64,000 nucleotides of DNA from Novosphingobium cyanobacteriorum. GTDB taxonomy: Bacteria; Pseudomonadota; Alphaproteobacteria; Sphingomonadales; Sphingomonadaceae. The translations under genes and the position numbers were made by a program. Of this stretch, positions 34,958-44,405 are shown piece by piece. The DNA lies in NCBI RefSeq assembly GCF_029436685.1, contig NZ_JAROCY010000002.1, forward strand, positions 124,001 through 188,000, in the 5' to 3' direction. The notes beneath the pieces are model-generated. The model worked only from the letters and a program-made list of their open reading frames with translations. It made no database searches and was not told where the DNA came from. Each line of letters starts with the position of its first letter. Within the stretch, counting starts at the first letter, position 1.

Positions 34958-35499
34958 GCCACCATGCGCGCCAGCAGCTTGTTGTATTCGATGAACAGCG
35001 TCTTCAGGCTGGGGCGCGATCGCACCGCATCCTCCACGATCACCAGCCCATTCGGGCCGGCCAGCCACAGGTCGAACACCGCGCGGCGCATGTGCCAGTC
35101 GGTGGTGACCAGCCGCACCGACTGGATGCGCTGCGCGGCGATCCAGCGCGCGGTTTCCTGCGCATTGCTGCGCGTGTCCACGGATTCATAGCCCAGCGTG
35201 ACGCAGCACGAGAGCAGGTCCGGCCCCACGCCGTATTCCGCGGCAAATTCGCCGGGGCGCACTTCGCTGTCCACGCCCGCCACCAGCATCTTCCGCGCCT
35301 GCCCGGCGCGCAGCACCTCTATCGCGCGGGGAATGCGCCCGCCGGCCCCGGTCAGCGCCACCACCCCGTCGGTGCGGGTGCTGCCGGCCGGCTGCGGCAG
35401 GGTGAGCGCGAACCACAGGAAACCCAGCACCCACGCCAGCAGCAGGAACGATGCGATGCGGCGCATCAAGCCCGGCGGTTTGCGAAGGGAGCGCACCAT
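34939..35499 (-). CDS. YdcF/SanA-like DUF218 protein
   Basis: A 186-residue protein with one N-terminal membrane helix (ASFLLLAWVLGFLWFALTL) and a periplasmic DUF218 domain: DGVVALTGAGGRIPRAIEVL, MLVAGVDSEV, DTRSNAQETARWI and VTTDWHMRRAVFDL. Relatives (ElyC, SanA, YdcF) affect envelope precursor metabolism, but the exact reaction is unclear. ATG overlaps the ftsX stop (TGATG), so it is co-translated with the division genes, a common alphaproteobacterial arrangement. Confidence 0.87.
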   Translation of the reverse strand: MVRSLRKPPGLMRRIASFLLLAWVLGFLWFALTLPQPAGSTRTDGVVALTGAGGRIPRAIEVLRAGQARKMLVAGVDSEVRPGEFAAEYGVGPDLLSCCVTLGYESVDTRSNAQETARWIAAQRIQSVRLVTTDWHMRRAVFDLWLAGPNGLVIVEDAVRSRPSLKTLFIEYNKLLARMVAWAVGL

Positions 35500-36425
35500 C
35501 ACAGCATTCGCCTCAACGCCGCCAGAACGGTCAGCCGCGCGGTCACCACCGCCAGCAGCACGCCTGCGACCGGGATCGCCACGATCGTCAGCCAGTCCAG
35601 CCAGCCAAGGCCTGCCTGCCCCACCATGCCCGAACCCAGCCCGGCAAACTGCCGCGCCAGCACGAGCAGGATGGTGGATCCCGCCAGCAGCCCGGCAATG
35701 CCGCCCGCCGCCGCGTCGATCGCCATGGTGCGCTGGAACACGCGGGCGATCTGCTGGTCGGTGCCGCCCAGCATGTGCACGATCTCGATCGTTTCGCGAT
35801 GGTTGCCCAGCGCATTGCGCGATGCCAGCAGCACAGCCGCCACCGTGGCAAAGGCCAGCAGCGCGATCAGGCCCCCGGCCAGCCATTGCAGCGTATCGAT
35901 GGCGCGGAACACGGGTGTCAGCCACGCCGCCTGCGCATCCACCCGCGCAGCCGGGGCCACCGGCACGACGCGCGCGCGCAGCGCGGCGATGCGGTCTGGC
36001 GTGGCAGAGCCCGACAGGCGCACGTCGATCAGCGCCGGAATGGGCAGCGCCTCCACGTCGTCGCCCGGCCGGGTGCCCAGCCACGGTTCGACCAGCGTGT
36101 TCAGGTCATCCTGCGCCACGCGCTGCGCGCTCGCCACGCCGGGCGCGCCGGCCAGCGCCTTCAGCGCGGCGTCGGCCTGCGCGTTGCGCTGCCTGGGCGC
36201 TGCGGACACGATCTGCACCGTCACCCCGCCTTCCAGATCTGCGCTGGCCGCATGGGCGGCATTGCGCAGGGCCAGGCCACTGGCCGCCGCCACCACCGTC
36301 AACGCGATCATGATCGCGATCACCCAGGGCATCGGGCCGGAAAGCTCGCCCTCGGGCAGCAGGCGCGCTTCGCCCGTGCCCTCACGGTCGCGCCAGCGCG
36401 CCAGCAGGATGGCCAGTGGGTTCAA
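35499..36425 (-). CDS. ftsX: Cell division protein FtsX
   Basis: A 308-residue inner-membrane protein with four helices (about 33-55, 190-212, 240-265, 282-302) and a periplasmic loop between the first two. In the FtsEX complex it couples cytoplasmic ATP hydrolysis to periplasmic cell-wall hydrolase activation at the septum. The FtsX signature ETIEIVHMLGGTDQQIARVFQ, which faces the ATPase, is present. The start is a TTG overlapping the ftsE stop (TTGA). Confidence 0.9.
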   Translation of the reverse strand: MNPLAILLARWRDREGTGEARLLPEGELSGPMPWVIAIMIALTVVAAASGLALRNAAHAASADLEGGVTVQIVSAAPRQRNAQADAALKALAGAPGVASAQRVAQDDLNTLVEPWLGTRPGDDVEALPIPALIDVRLSGSATPDRIAALRARVVPVAPAARVDAQAAWLTPVFRAIDTLQWLAGGLIALLAFATVAAVLLASRNALGNHRETIEIVHMLGGTDQQIARVFQRTMAIDAAAGGIAGLLAGSTILLVLARQFAGLGSGMVGQAGLGWLDWLTIVAIPVAGVLLAVVTARLTVLAALRRML

Positions 36426-37162
36426 AGCGATGCCGGCGCTTCTATGGGTGCAGAACGGCGCGGCGGATAGCGCAGCGCGCCGGTGGGGTCGCTCAGCCGC
36501 CCCTTGTCCAGCCGCATGATCAGCGAATCCGGCACTTTCTGGATCAGGTGCAGATCGTGCGTTGCCACCACCACCGTGGTGCCCAGCCGGTTCAGGCTTT
36601 CGAACAGGCGCATCAGCTTCAGCGCCATTTCCGGGTCAACGTTGCCGGTCGGTTCGTCCGCCACCAGCATGTCGGGCCGGGCGATCACCGCGCGGGCGAT
36701 GGCCACGCGCTGCTGCTCCCCGCCGGAAAGCGTGGCCGGGCGCGCGTGCATCCGGTCACCCAGGCCCACCCATTCCAGCATGTCGGCCACGGGGCGGGTC
36801 ACTTCCTTCTCGCTCACCCCGCCCACGCGAAGCGGCAGGGCCACGTTGTCGAAGGCGGACATGTGCGAAACCAGGCGGAAATCCTGGAACACTACGCCGA
36901 TCCGGCGGCGCAGCGCCGGCAGCCGTTCCCGCGGCAGGGTGATCGCGTCGGTCCCGAACATGCGGATCAGCCCGCGTGAGGGGCGCTGCGAAAGATAGAG
37001 CAGTTTCAGCAGGCTGGTCTTGCCCGCACCCGATGCCCCGGTGAGGAAATAGAAGCACCCTGGATAGAGCGTGAAGCTCACATCGCTCAGCACCTCCTTG
37101 CCGGTGCCGTAACGCAGCCCGACATTGTCGAACTGCACGATTTCGGCGTCAGGCTGGCTCAT
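36422..37162 (-). CDS. ftsE: Cell division ATP-binding protein FtsE
   Basis: A ~246-residue ABC ATPase. Walker [11 protein letters not shown]-loop VFQDFRL, signature LSGGEQQR, Walker [10 protein letters not shown] and H-loop VATHD are all intact, in contrast with the KpsT-like protein in this window. It pairs with FtsX. ATG 37162 ([11 protein letters not shown]) matches the family start, though its ribosome-binding site is poor; in-frame ATGs at 37198 and 37210 are alternatives. It is divergent from the zinc-ribbon membrane protein. Confidence 0.93.
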   Translation of the reverse strand: MSQPDAEIVQFDNVGLRYGTGKEVLSDVSFTLYPGCFYFLTGASGAGKTSLLKLLYLSQRPSRGLIRMFGTDAITLPRERLPALRRRIGVVFQDFRLVSHMSAFDNVALPLRVGGVSEKEVTRPVADMLEWVGLGDRMHARPATLSGGEQQRVAIARAVIARPDMLVADEPTGNVDPEMALKLMRLFESLNRLGTTVVVATHDLHLIQKVPDSLIMRLDKGRLSDPTGALRYPPRRSAPIEAPASL

Positions 37163-37313
37163 GGAAGGTGAGGGCGTCCCGTTCGGTTGGTGGCGCATGC
37201 ATGCACCCAAGGGGCTATACGCGTCTATGCATGTGGAAAAAAGGGTCGTGGATGCACTTCTCCCCGCCTGCGCCTATTGTTTCGATCATGAACGGCGTGC
37301 TTAACCGCAGGGC

Positions 37314-38174
37314 ATGATCATCGCCTGTCCAGCCTGTGCGACGCGCTACGTGGTTCCCGATAGTGCGATCGGTGTGGACGGGCGTACCGTCCGTTGCGCC
37401 AAGTGCCGCCACAGCTGGTTCCAGCACGGGCCCGAACTGCCCGCGCGCGCCGAGCCCGCGCCGCAGCCTGCGCCTGCCCCCGCGCCAGTCGCCCCGCCAG
37501 TCGCCGCACCGGCACAACCCGTTGCCGCGCCGCAGACCCCTGCGACCGAAGCGCCCGTTGCCGCGCCGGTTGACGCACCCGTCGCCACGCCCGAACCGCG
37601 TCCCGTTCCTGCCCCGGCCGCTGCCGCAGCGGATGACGAGGACCTGCCCGCAGCCCCCCGCATCCCGCGCGGCGTGAACCGACCGGCGGACGACGATTTC
37701 GCCTCGATGCCCTCCAGCTTCGAGCACGAGCCGCCGTTCCGCCCGCGTCGCAACCCGTTGAAGCTGTGGACCGCCGCCGCCGCGATCTTTGCGCTGCTGG
37801 TGGCCGGGCTGATTGCCGCGGTGTCCTATTTCGGCCTGCCCGACTGGCTGCCCGTGGCGCATCCCACTTTCGGCCCCACCCGGCCTGACCTGCAGCTGTC
37901 GTTCCCGCCCGAACGGCAGGACCGGCGCACCCTGCCCAACGGCACCGAATACTTCGGCGCCAGCGGCACGGTGACCAATGTGGGCAAGGACGTGCGCGAC
38001 GTGCCGCCGATCCTGATCGTGCTGCGCGATGCCCAGAACCGCGTGGTCTATACCTGGGATGTCGCCCCCCCGAAGGATTCGCTCAAGCCCGGTGAAAGCG
38101 TTTCGGTGAACGAAGCCGTCACCGACGTGCCCAAGAGCGCGAAGTTCGCGGAAATCGGCTGGAAGCCTGAGTAG
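37314..38174 (+). CDS. Zinc-ribbon (MJ0042-type) membrane protein with DUF3426-like C-terminus
   Basis: A 286-residue protein. The N-terminus MIIACPACATRYVVPD...VRCAKCRHSW holds two CxxC pairs forming a zinc ribbon. A long Ala-Pro-rich linker (about 45-105) leads to one membrane helix (about 150-172) and a periplasmic beta-sandwich domain (SGTVTNVGKDVRDVPP, ending KFAEIGWKPE). Alphaproteobacteria commonly carry this gene divergent from ftsEX; its function is unknown. Cytoplasmic sensing of metal or a partner across the membrane is speculation. Confidence 0.85.
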   Translation: MIIACPACATRYVVPDSAIGVDGRTVRCAKCRHSWFQHGPELPARAEPAPQPAPAPAPVAPPVAAPAQPVAAPQTPATEAPVAAPVDAPVATPEPRPVPAPAAAAADDEDLPAAPRIPRGVNRPADDDFASMPSSFEHEPPFRPRRNPLKLWTAAAAIFALLVAGLIAAVSYFGLPDWLPVAHPTFGPTRPDLQLSFPPERQDRRTLPNGTEYFGASGTVTNVGKDVRDVPPILIVLRDAQNRVVYTWDVAPPKDSLKPGESVSVNEAVTDVPKSAKFAEIGWKPE

Positions 38175-38279
38175 GCGAAAATTCCTGCGATCCTTGTTGC
38201 GCCCCGTGGAGTCGTTTGCTAGGGGCGCCCTCCTACCCCGACGGGGCGCTGCCGAAAGGCCGCATTCCCGGAGCGATAT

Positions 38280-38366
38280 GCGGTCGTGGCGGAATTGGTA
38301 GACGCGCAACGTTGAGGTCGTTGTGGGCGAAAGCCCGTGGAAGTTCGAGTCTTCTCGACCGCACCA
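38280..38366 (+). tRNA. tRNA-Leu (anticodon GAG)
   Basis: An 87-base class II tRNA with encoded CCA. The acceptor arms GCGGTCG and CGACCGC pair perfectly. The D-arm contains GGCGGAATTGGTAGACGC, the anticodon stem CAACG/CGTTG carries the loop TTGAGGT with anticodon GAG at 38314-38316, and a long variable arm (GGGCGAAAGCCC) precedes the TTCGAGT T-loop. It reads CUC and CUU codons. Confidence 0.97.
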
Positions 38367-38588
38367 GACATCCAGACAATCGAAATGGATTTTGCCTTCG
38401 GGCACCTCGGCGGCAGGCCAGGCTCCTGCTTTCGCGCGCGGCATCCTGTCCGACGCCTTGTCTCGGGTGGCTCCCGTTTCCCGGTTTCGGCCTTTGGTGC
38501 CAAGCCCGCTTTTCCCGCGAATCGATAGGAACCCGGTTCAGCGCCCTGCGTTAACCTACCATTGACGAGCGCATGACGTGAACCTCCT

Positions 38589-38622
38589 GAGGGCGCTGCC
38601 GGATACCGGCGGCGCCCTCTTT
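38589..38622 (+). terminator. Terminator-like hairpin downstream of tRNA-Leu
   Basis: GAGGGCGC (38589-38596) pairs with GCGCCCTC (38612-38619); an inner CCG/CGG lengthens the stem, and TTTCTT follows. It could end the tRNA transcript. The stretch between the tRNA and this hairpin (38367-38588) contains no convincing gene or further signal. Confidence 0.6.
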
Positions 38623-38634
38623 CTTGTGCGCGCC

Positions 38635-38667
38635 AAAAAAGGGGGGCGGATCACTCCACCCCCCCCT
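38635..38667 (-). terminator. Terminator after the TonB-like gene
   Basis: On the minus strand a run of G pairs with CCCCCC across a short loop and is followed by TTTTTT (38640-38635). It lies about 40 bases after the stop of the TonB-C-terminal gene and probably ends its transcript. Confidence 0.65.
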
Positions 38668-38708
38668 TTGTCGGGTCTGCAATATGGTGGGCCGGGAAGG
38701 CAGCCGGA

Positions 38709-39068
38709 TTACAGAAGCTTCCAGGTGATCGGTACGGTCACCGAGGTGGCGCCGCCCGGAGGGGCGGGCAGCGTGCCGGCGCGGGTCGGCAGGGCCAGTG
38801 CTTCCTTGTCCAGCGTGGCCGATCCCGACGGGCCGACCAGTTCGGTGCGTTCCACCGCGCCGCTGGCGGAGATATAGACCTTCACCTTCGCGGTGCCTTC
38901 CTCGCCGCGCATCTGCGCCGTGCGGGGATAGGTCTGCTTGGCGGCGATCGCGCGGGCGACCGACTTCACCCAATCGGCCGACTGCGCCATGGCGGGCGTG
39001 GCGGAAAGGGCCAGCGCGGCAAGGCCGACGCCGATGGAACCGAAAAGCTTGGTGGGGGACTTGCTCAT
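38709..39068 (-). CDS. Small secreted protein with TonB C-terminal-like domain
   Basis: A 119-residue protein with a cleavable signal peptide (GVGLAALALSATPAMAQS) followed by a TonB-CTD-like fold: QTYPRTAQMRGEEGTAKVKV, then SASGAVERTELVGPSG and VTVPITWKLL. Unlike TonB it has no uncleaved membrane anchor and no Pro-rich spacer, so it should be periplasmic and could not be energised by ExbBD by itself. Energy-transducer-like orphans are common in sphingomonads; function unknown. A Fur-box-like sequence lies upstream. Confidence 0.78.
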   Translation of the reverse strand: MSKSPTKLFGSIGVGLAALALSATPAMAQSADWVKSVARAIAAKQTYPRTAQMRGEEGTAKVKVYISASGAVERTELVGPSGSATLDKEALALPTRAGTLPAPPGGATSVTVPITWKLL

Positions 39069-39157
39069 TGTCTTTTCCCTGTTGTTATCTGGAAGACCGG
39101 GCGGGGCCGCGCTGGCTCCGGTCCTGTCTTGCCGGGGTTGGGTTTAGAGTATTGAAA

Positions 39158-39173
39158 AATAATGATAAGTATC
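39158..39173 (-). promoter_or_regulatory. Fur-box-like sequence upstream of the TonB-like gene
   Basis: AATAATGATAAGTATC (plus-strand reading) matches ten consecutive bases, ATAATGATAA, of the classical Fur consensus and includes the palindrome GATA-AG-TATC. It lies about 90-105 bases before the ATG at 39068 in an AT-rich stretch. Its distance from the start and imperfect second half keep the call weak. Confidence 0.3.
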
Positions 39174-39183
39174 TGATACGGAC

Positions 39184-41100
39184 TTAAAATTCAGACCAAT
39201 CGTCGTCTTGCAGGGCCACTGCCGCATTGCCGTGGAACACGGGCGCCGGGGCCACGGCGTGAACCGGCGGTGGCAACGGCGCAGGCTCCGATGTGCGGGC
39301 AGCGGGGGCTGCGGCGGGGCGGGGCGTTGCCACGGGTGCTGGTGCGGCCACGGTGCGCGCCGGGGCCGATCCAAGGCCACCCGCCGTCCGGCCCAGCCTG
39401 AAGCGTGAAAGCTGGTCGACCAGGCTTTCGGTTTCGACCGAGAGATTGCGGGTGCCGGCCGATGTCTCTTCCACCATCGCCGCGTTCTGCTGGGTGAACT
39501 GGTCCATCGACGCGACCATCCCGGAAATCTCGGAAATGCCGGTGGCCTGCTTTTCCGCTGCTTCGGCGATTTCCTCCACCAGTCCGGACACGGCGCTCAC
39601 TTCGCCCACGATCTGGCGCAGCGCCTCACCGCTCGATTCCACCAGGCTCACGCCGCCGCCGACCTGCTCGGTGCTGGTCGAGATCAGCGCCTTGATGTCC
39701 TTGGCCGCATCGGCACTGCGCTGTGCCAGCGCGCGCACCTCGTTGGCCACCACGGCAAAGCCCTTGCCGGATTCACCCGCGCGGGCGGCCTCGACACCGG
39801 CGTTCAGCGCCAGCAGGTTGGTCTGGAAGGCGATACCGTCGATCACGTTGACGATGTCGGCCATCTCGCGCGATGATCCTTCGATCGATCGCATGGCCTC
39901 CACCGCACGACGGGCGATGTCTTCCACCTTGTCGGCGGTTTCGCGCGCCACGCTCAGGCGGCCACTGGTCTGGCGGGCGTTGTCGGCGGTGATCTTCACC
40001 GATCCGGTGAACTCGGCCAGGGTGCGCGCGGTTTCAGCCAGCGAGCTGGCCTGCTGTTCGCTGCGTTCCGAAAGGTCGGATGCAGCGGCGGCAATCTCGT
40101 GTGTGCCCAGCTTGATGGTGGTGCAGCCGTCGACGATCTTGGCCAGGACGTTGGAGAGCTCGCTGACGGCGGCGTTGTAGTCCACGTGCAGCTTGCCCAG
40201 TTCGCCGCTGCCGTTTTCGGGCACGCGATGGGTCAGGTTGCCTTCGGCCAGCGCGGCCAGGCCGCCGCCGATGGCCTCGATCGTCACCAGCGTGTCCTGC
40301 GCGCGGCGCTTTTCCGCCTCGGCGCGCTGGTGGTCTTCGGCAAACAGGTCGCGGAACCGTTCCAGCGCGCGGGCCAGCGAGCCGATTTCGTCGCTGCGGC
40401 CGGTGCCGGGCACCATCACGTCATGCTCCCCGCTGACCAGCCGCTTCACCGTCTCGCTCATGCGGTTCAGCGGGCGGGCAACGGTATGCATCAGCACCAC
40501 CAGCAGCATCACCGCCACCAGCAGGCCGGCAATCGCCGCGCCGATCAGGAAGTTGCGTGCATCGAGATAGATCTTGGCGCTTTGCGACGAAACGGCGTTT
40601 GCGGCCTTGCCGTCATTGTCGATCATCGTCAGCACGGTGTCTTCGATATTGTAGAAGCCGTCCAGCGCCTCGCCCTCGAAGGCTTCCTTCGCGGCCGGAT
40701 CGTTGGCCAGGGCCTGCCCTTCGATGCGCTTTGCCAGATCGACATAGGCGGTCCACTGCTGGCGCAGCTGATCCAGCGAAGCCTTCTGCTCCTTCGACTG
40801 GGCAACCTTGGCATAATCGTCGATCAGGCCGTCGATCACCGCCTGGGCATTGCGCTCCAGCTTGGCCGTGCGTTCGCTCGGCATGGCGACATGGTCACCC
40901 TGCTTGATGCGGAACTGAGACAGATAGGCATGGATATCGCCCAGTGATTGCGCCGCCGGCAGCCAGCGGCTGCGCAGCTGGGCGGACAGGTCGTTGACCT
41001 CGCCGATCTTGACCACGGCAAACAGGCTCATCGCCGCCATCACCGCCAGCAGCAGCGAAAAGGCGGTGACAAATTTCGCCGAGATATTGAACCTCACCAT
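39184..41100 (-). CDS. Methyl-accepting chemotaxis protein
   Basis: A 638-residue inner-membrane chemoreceptor. Helix 1 (about 8-30) and helix 2 (about 187-209) flank a ~155-residue periplasmic four-helix-bundle sensor. HAMP follows ([20 protein letters not shown]), then the coiled-coil signalling domain with the hairpin tip [21 protein letters not shown] long Ala-Pro linker ends in DDDWSEF, resembling the C-terminal pentapeptide that docks the methyltransferase CheR. No other che genes are in the window. The ligand is unknown. Confidence 0.94.
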   Translation of the reverse strand: MVRFNISAKFVTAFSLLLAVMAAMSLFAVVKIGEVNDLSAQLRSRWLPAAQSLGDIHAYLSQFRIKQGDHVAMPSERTAKLERNAQAVIDGLIDDYAKVAQSKEQKASLDQLRQQWTAYVDLAKRIEGQALANDPAAKEAFEGEALDGFYNIEDTVLTMIDNDGKAANAVSSQSAKIYLDARNFLIGAAIAGLLVAVMLLVVLMHTVARPLNRMSETVKRLVSGEHDVMVPGTGRSDEIGSLARALERFRDLFAEDHQRAEAEKRRAQDTLVTIEAIGGGLAALAEGNLTHRVPENGSGELGKLHVDYNAAVSELSNVLAKIVDGCTTIKLGTHEIAAAASDLSERSEQQASSLAETARTLAEFTGSVKITADNARQTSGRLSVARETADKVEDIARRAVEAMRSIEGSSREMADIVNVIDGIAFQTNLLALNAGVEAARAGESGKGFAVVANEVRALAQRSADAAKDIKALISTSTEQVGGGVSLVESSGEALRQIVGEVSAVSGLVEEIAEAAEKQATGISEISGMVASMDQFTQQNAAMVEETSAGTRNLSVETESLVDQLSRFRLGRTAGGLGSAPARTVAAPAPVATPRPAAAPAARTSEPAPLPPPVHAVAPAPVFHGNAAVALQDDDWSEF

Positions 41101-41289
41101 GCTTTCTCCCGCGTGCCCTCAGAAGACAGATTGCGAGAGTGGGATAGCGGGAGGCTCTGGCGGAAGGGTAAGCCCCCCCCTTGGTATGTGCCCTAGTGAT
41201 TCATTAACCCGGCAAGCTTTTGCCGTTTACCGACCTTGCGCAATAATGACCGATTTTCCGTAAACCGCTGGATATCCAAGGCTCTGCGG

Positions 41290-42219
41290 TCAGAACCAGG
41301 TGGCAAGGCCGATCACTGCCGCACCCTCTGCGCGCGGCTCGCCCGCTGCCGTGGCATAGCGCCCGGTACGGCCGGTCTTGTGGGTCCAGCTCCACCCCAC
41401 ATAGGGCATCAGCTCGGGCCGGATCAGGGCATGCAGCCGCAGGCCCAGCCCCACTTCGGTCACGCCCGGGCCGGTCCGCAGATCGGGCATGTCCTGCGCC
41501 GAAAGCGCCAGCTCCACGCGCGGACGCAGGATCAGCCGGTTGGTCAGCCGCTGGTCCACTGTCGCTTCGATCCGCCCGGTCAGTTCACCCCTGGTGGAAA
41601 GATAGGCCTGCGCCCGCACGTCCCACATATAGCGGGCCAGCCCTTCGATCGCGACCGCCGCATGGGTCCGGCGCGGCCCCGGCTGCAGGTCCTGCCTGAC
41701 CCCGGCCTCGAGATTCCACCACGCATCCAGCGCCCGGCGATACAGTACCTGCACTTCGGCATGTTCGATGCCGCCGCCGTACCGGCCTTCGCCTTCGCTG
41801 CGCAGGGCAAGGCGGTCCACGTCGCCACCGATCCACGCCAGACCTTCCCAGCGATATCCCTCGCGGCCCTGTCTCACCTGCACTTCGGCCAGATCGAAGC
41901 GCACTTGCGAATAGGTGCCGCCGCCATGCCCTTCCATCATCGCCTGGTGCGCGCGCGCCATGGCATCTGCGCCAAAATATCGTGCGGCGGCAATATCATG
42001 CGTCACTGGCGGCGCTTCGGCGCTGCCCGGCGGCTGATCGGTGCCGCGCGGTTCCTCGCCCGCTTCGCTCCGCGTTGCCGCCGATCCATCCGGGGCAGGG
42101 GGGCTGGCCGTGGCGGTTGGCGCAGCGGCTGGCATATGCATGCCGTGCATCGAATGGTCCTGCGCCATGGCAGGTGAAGCACCGGCCATCAGCAGGGCGA
42201 ATGCGGCATGGCGGATCAT
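41290..42219 (-). CDS. copB: Copper resistance outer-membrane protein CopB
   Basis: A 309-residue protein with a signal peptide (MIRHAAFALLMAGASPAMAQ) and a short His-Met copper-binding stretch (HSMHGMHM). The C-terminal ~220 residues form the CopB beta-barrel: FGADAMARAHQAM, VRFDLAEVQVRQGREGYRWEG... and the terminal phenylalanine. It sits in the outer membrane and lowers periplasmic copper. ATG overlaps the copA stop (ATGA), so it is co-translated with the oxidase. Confidence 0.92.
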   Translation of the reverse strand: MIRHAAFALLMAGASPAMAQDHSMHGMHMPAAAPTATASPPAPDGSAATRSEAGEEPRGTDQPPGSAEAPPVTHDIAAARYFGADAMARAHQAMMEGHGGGTYSQVRFDLAEVQVRQGREGYRWEGLAWIGGDVDRLALRSEGEGRYGGGIEHAEVQVLYRRALDAWWNLEAGVRQDLQPGPRRTHAAVAIEGLARYMWDVRAQAYLSTRGELTGRIEATVDQRLTNRLILRPRVELALSAQDMPDLRTGPGVTEVGLGLRLHALIRPELMPYVGWSWTHKTGRTGRYATAAGEPRAEGAAVIGLATWF

Positions 42220-43931
42220 GCCGGGCGCACCTGCACCACCCGCATCATGCCCATCGCCATGTGCAGGAACATATGGCAGTGGAACGCCCAGTCGCCGGCC
42301 TCGGCCGTGGTGTCGAAGCTCACCTTGCCGCCGGGCAGCACCGAAACCGTGTGCTTGCGCGGGGATCGCTCGCCATGGCCGGTCACCAGTTCGAAGTAGT
42401 GCCCGTGCAGGTGGATCGGGTGGGCCATCATCGTGTCGTTCACCAGCGTGAAGCGTACCCGTTCGCCATTGCGCAGCGGGATCGGTTCGTGCGCCTCGGA
42501 CATCGTCTTCCCGTCCATTGACCACATGTAGCGGTCCATGCTGCCGGTCAGGTGCACTTCGATCTCGCGCTCGGCCGGGCGCACGTCCGGGTTCGGCACT
42601 GGGCTCACCAGATCGCGATAGGTCAGCACGCGGTGCCCGGCGGGCACGTATCGCGCGTCCAGCCCCAGCCCCGGATCGCCAGTGCGGTCAACCGGCATCG
42701 GCGCGATCATCTCCACGCCCGGTCCAAGCCTGACCTGCGGCGCATTGTTTCCGTCGCGCATGGCCATGGAATGGCCCATGGCCGCCATGTCCATGCCGCC
42801 GCCGTGGCTCATGCCCGTTCCACCCATATCCATCCCCATGTCGCGCATGGTCAGGATTGGCCGCTGACGCAGCGCGGGCACTGGCGCGCGCAGGCCTTCG
42901 CGCGGGGCGATCATCCCCACCGCCATGCCCGATCGGTCCACGCTTTCGCACACCAGCGCGTGGGCGCCATCGCCGGGGCGGATCACCACGTCGCAGGTTT
43001 CGCCGGGGGACAGTTGCAGCTCGTCCACGTCCACCGGCACCACCGGCTGGCCGTCCATTGCCACCACCTGCAGCGGCAGGCCGGGGATGCGCACGTTGAA
43101 GATGGTCATCGCGCCCGCGTTGATCAGCCGCAGCGTCACCGCTTCGCCCGGCGTGTACAGGCCGGTCCATGGCGCATCGGGATCGCGCCCGTTGACCAGG
43201 TAGGTCAGTACCCGCCCGGTCACATCAGCGATGTCGGTGGGGTCCATGCGCATCCGCGCCCATTCCAGACGGTCGGCCGCCGGCTGGTCCTTGCCCGCCA
43301 GCAGGCCGCCCAGCGTCTGCCGGTTGCGGTTGTAGTAGCCCGGGTCCAGCTTCAGGTTGCGCAGGATCCGGGCCGGGGCAACGAAGCTGTGGTCCGAAAG
43401 CACCACCACATGTTCGCGCCCCTGCGCGGCCCCCCCTGCCGGCTCGATCACCAGCGGGCCATACATGCCGGAAAACTCCTGCAGGCCCGAATGGCTGTGG
43501 TACCAGTACGTGCCCGATTGGCGCGGGACGAAGTCATAGGTGAAGCTTTCGCCCGGCCCGATCCCCGGGAAGGACAGCCCCGGCACCCCGTCCATCTGGA
43601 ACGGCACCAGCAACCCGTGCCAGTGGATCGACGTCGGCTCGTCCAGCGTGTTGCGCACGGTGATCCGCACCCTTCGGCCTTCGCGCAGGCGCAGCAGCGG
43701 GCCGGGCACGGTGCCGTTGATCGTCACCGCCTGCGCCCGCCCGCCCTTCATCGCCACGGTGCCGCGCGCGATGGTCAGCACGATCTCTTCGCCGCCCAGT
43801 TCGCCATAGGTCACATTCGCGGCCCGCGCGGGCAGGGCGGAAACCAGTGCCACCACCCCTGCGCCCGCCAGCAGCTCGCGCCGGCGAAGCCCCGCCATTT
43901 TGGCACTGTTCATCGCAGCGACACTATCCAT
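42216..43931 (-). CDS. copA: Multicopper oxidase, copper resistance protein CopA
   Basis: A ~571-residue periplasmic oxidase. A twin-arginine signal (GLRRRELLAGAGVVALVSA) indicates folded export by Tat. Copper ligands are visible in HWHG, YWYHSHSG, HPIHLHGHYFE and HCHMFLHMAMGMM. A Met/His-rich loop near residue 355-390 (MGMDMGGTGMSHGGGMDM) probably binds Cu(I). It oxidises Cu(I) to Cu(II). Start assigned to ATG 43931; ATGs 43913 and 43898 are alternatives since no ribosome-binding site stands out. Divergent from copC. Confidence 0.93.
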   Translation of the reverse strand: MDSVAAMNSAKMAGLRRRELLAGAGVVALVSALPARAANVTYGELGGEEIVLTIARGTVAMKGGRAQAVTINGTVPGPLLRLREGRRVRITVRNTLDEPTSIHWHGLLVPFQMDGVPGLSFPGIGPGESFTYDFVPRQSGTYWYHSHSGLQEFSGMYGPLVIEPAGGAAQGREHVVVLSDHSFVAPARILRNLKLDPGYYNRNRQTLGGLLAGKDQPAADRLEWARMRMDPTDIADVTGRVLTYLVNGRDPDAPWTGLYTPGEAVTLRLINAGAMTIFNVRIPGLPLQVVAMDGQPVVPVDVDELQLSPGETCDVVIRPGDGAHALVCESVDRSGMAVGMIAPREGLRAPVPALRQRPILTMRDMGMDMGGTGMSHGGGMDMAAMGHSMAMRDGNNAPQVRLGPGVEMIAPMPVDRTGDPGLGLDARYVPAGHRVLTYRDLVSPVPNPDVRPAEREIEVHLTGSMDRYMWSMDGKTMSEAHEPIPLRNGERVRFTLVNDTMMAHPIHLHGHYFELVTGHGERSPRKHTVSVLPGGKVSFDTTAEAGDWAFHCHMFLHMAMGMMRVVQVRPA

Positions 43932-43946
43932 GGGCTTCAACATGCA

Positions 43947-43961
43947 CTGCCATATGGGCAG
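43947..43961. promoter_or_regulatory. Dyad in the copA-copC divergent spacer
   Basis: CTGCC (43947-43951) and GGCAG (43957-43961) flank a five-base centre within the 67-base spacer between the two copper gene starts. A symmetrical site here could control both directions in response to copper. The regulator cannot be named. Confidence 0.3.
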
Positions 43962-43998
43962 GGCCTTGTCCCACCGCAATTGCCCAAGGAGCTGTTTG

Positions 43999-44382
43999 AT
44001 GAAGACGCTGCATCGCCTTCTGCCCGTTTTCGTGGTCCTGGCGGCCACGCCGGCGCTGGCCGCGGTCTCGCTCACCGGCTCCACCCCTGCCGCCGGGGCC
44101 AAGGCTGCGGGCGTGCGCACGGTCACCGTGTCGTTCAGCGAGCCGGTCCAGCCCGCTCTGTCTGGCATGGAGGTGGTGATGACCGAGATGCCCGGCATGG
44201 AGGGCATGCACCACGAAATGAAGATCCCCGGCGTCTCGGTAAAGGTTGCGCCCGATGGCCGCGCGCTGGTGGCCACGATGGCGCGCCCGCTGCCTGCGGG
44301 GGGCTATACCGTGAACTGGCGCACCGCCGGCGCCGATGGCCAGCGCATGACCGGAAAGGTGACCTTTGCGGTGACGAAATAG
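43999..44382 (+). CDS. copC: Periplasmic copper-binding protein CopC
   Basis: A 127-residue cupredoxin-like copper carrier with a signal peptide (MKTLHRLLPVFVVLAATPAL, cleaved near LAA). The mature domain begins SLTGSTPAAG, typical of CopC, though the usual N-terminal His is not visible there; the Met/His loop MTEMPGMEGMHHEMKIPG provides copper ligands. It ends GKVTFAVTK. AAGGAG precedes the ATG. It faces copA-copB across a shared promoter region. No CopD partner follows. Confidence 0.9.
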   Translation: MKTLHRLLPVFVVLAATPALAAVSLTGSTPAAGAKAAGVRTVTVSFSEPVQPALSGMEVVMTEMPGMEGMHHEMKIPGVSVKVAPDGRALVATMARPLPAGGYTVNWRTAGADGQRMTGKVTFAVTK

Positions 44383-44405
44383 GCGCGATGCGGCACCATC
44401 CCCGC

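Noticed and set aside
41210..41225. CGGCAA-GCTT-TTGCCG hairpin between copB and the chemoreceptor as a terminator
   Set aside because: The stem is short and no T-run follows on the copB strand, so a terminator call is not supported.
42552..44405. Very long plus-strand open frame opposite copA, continuous with the isomerase gene
   Set aside because: The translated text is His/Arg/Gln-rich and is the antisense of copA; only the part from 44406 has a signal peptide and a family match.
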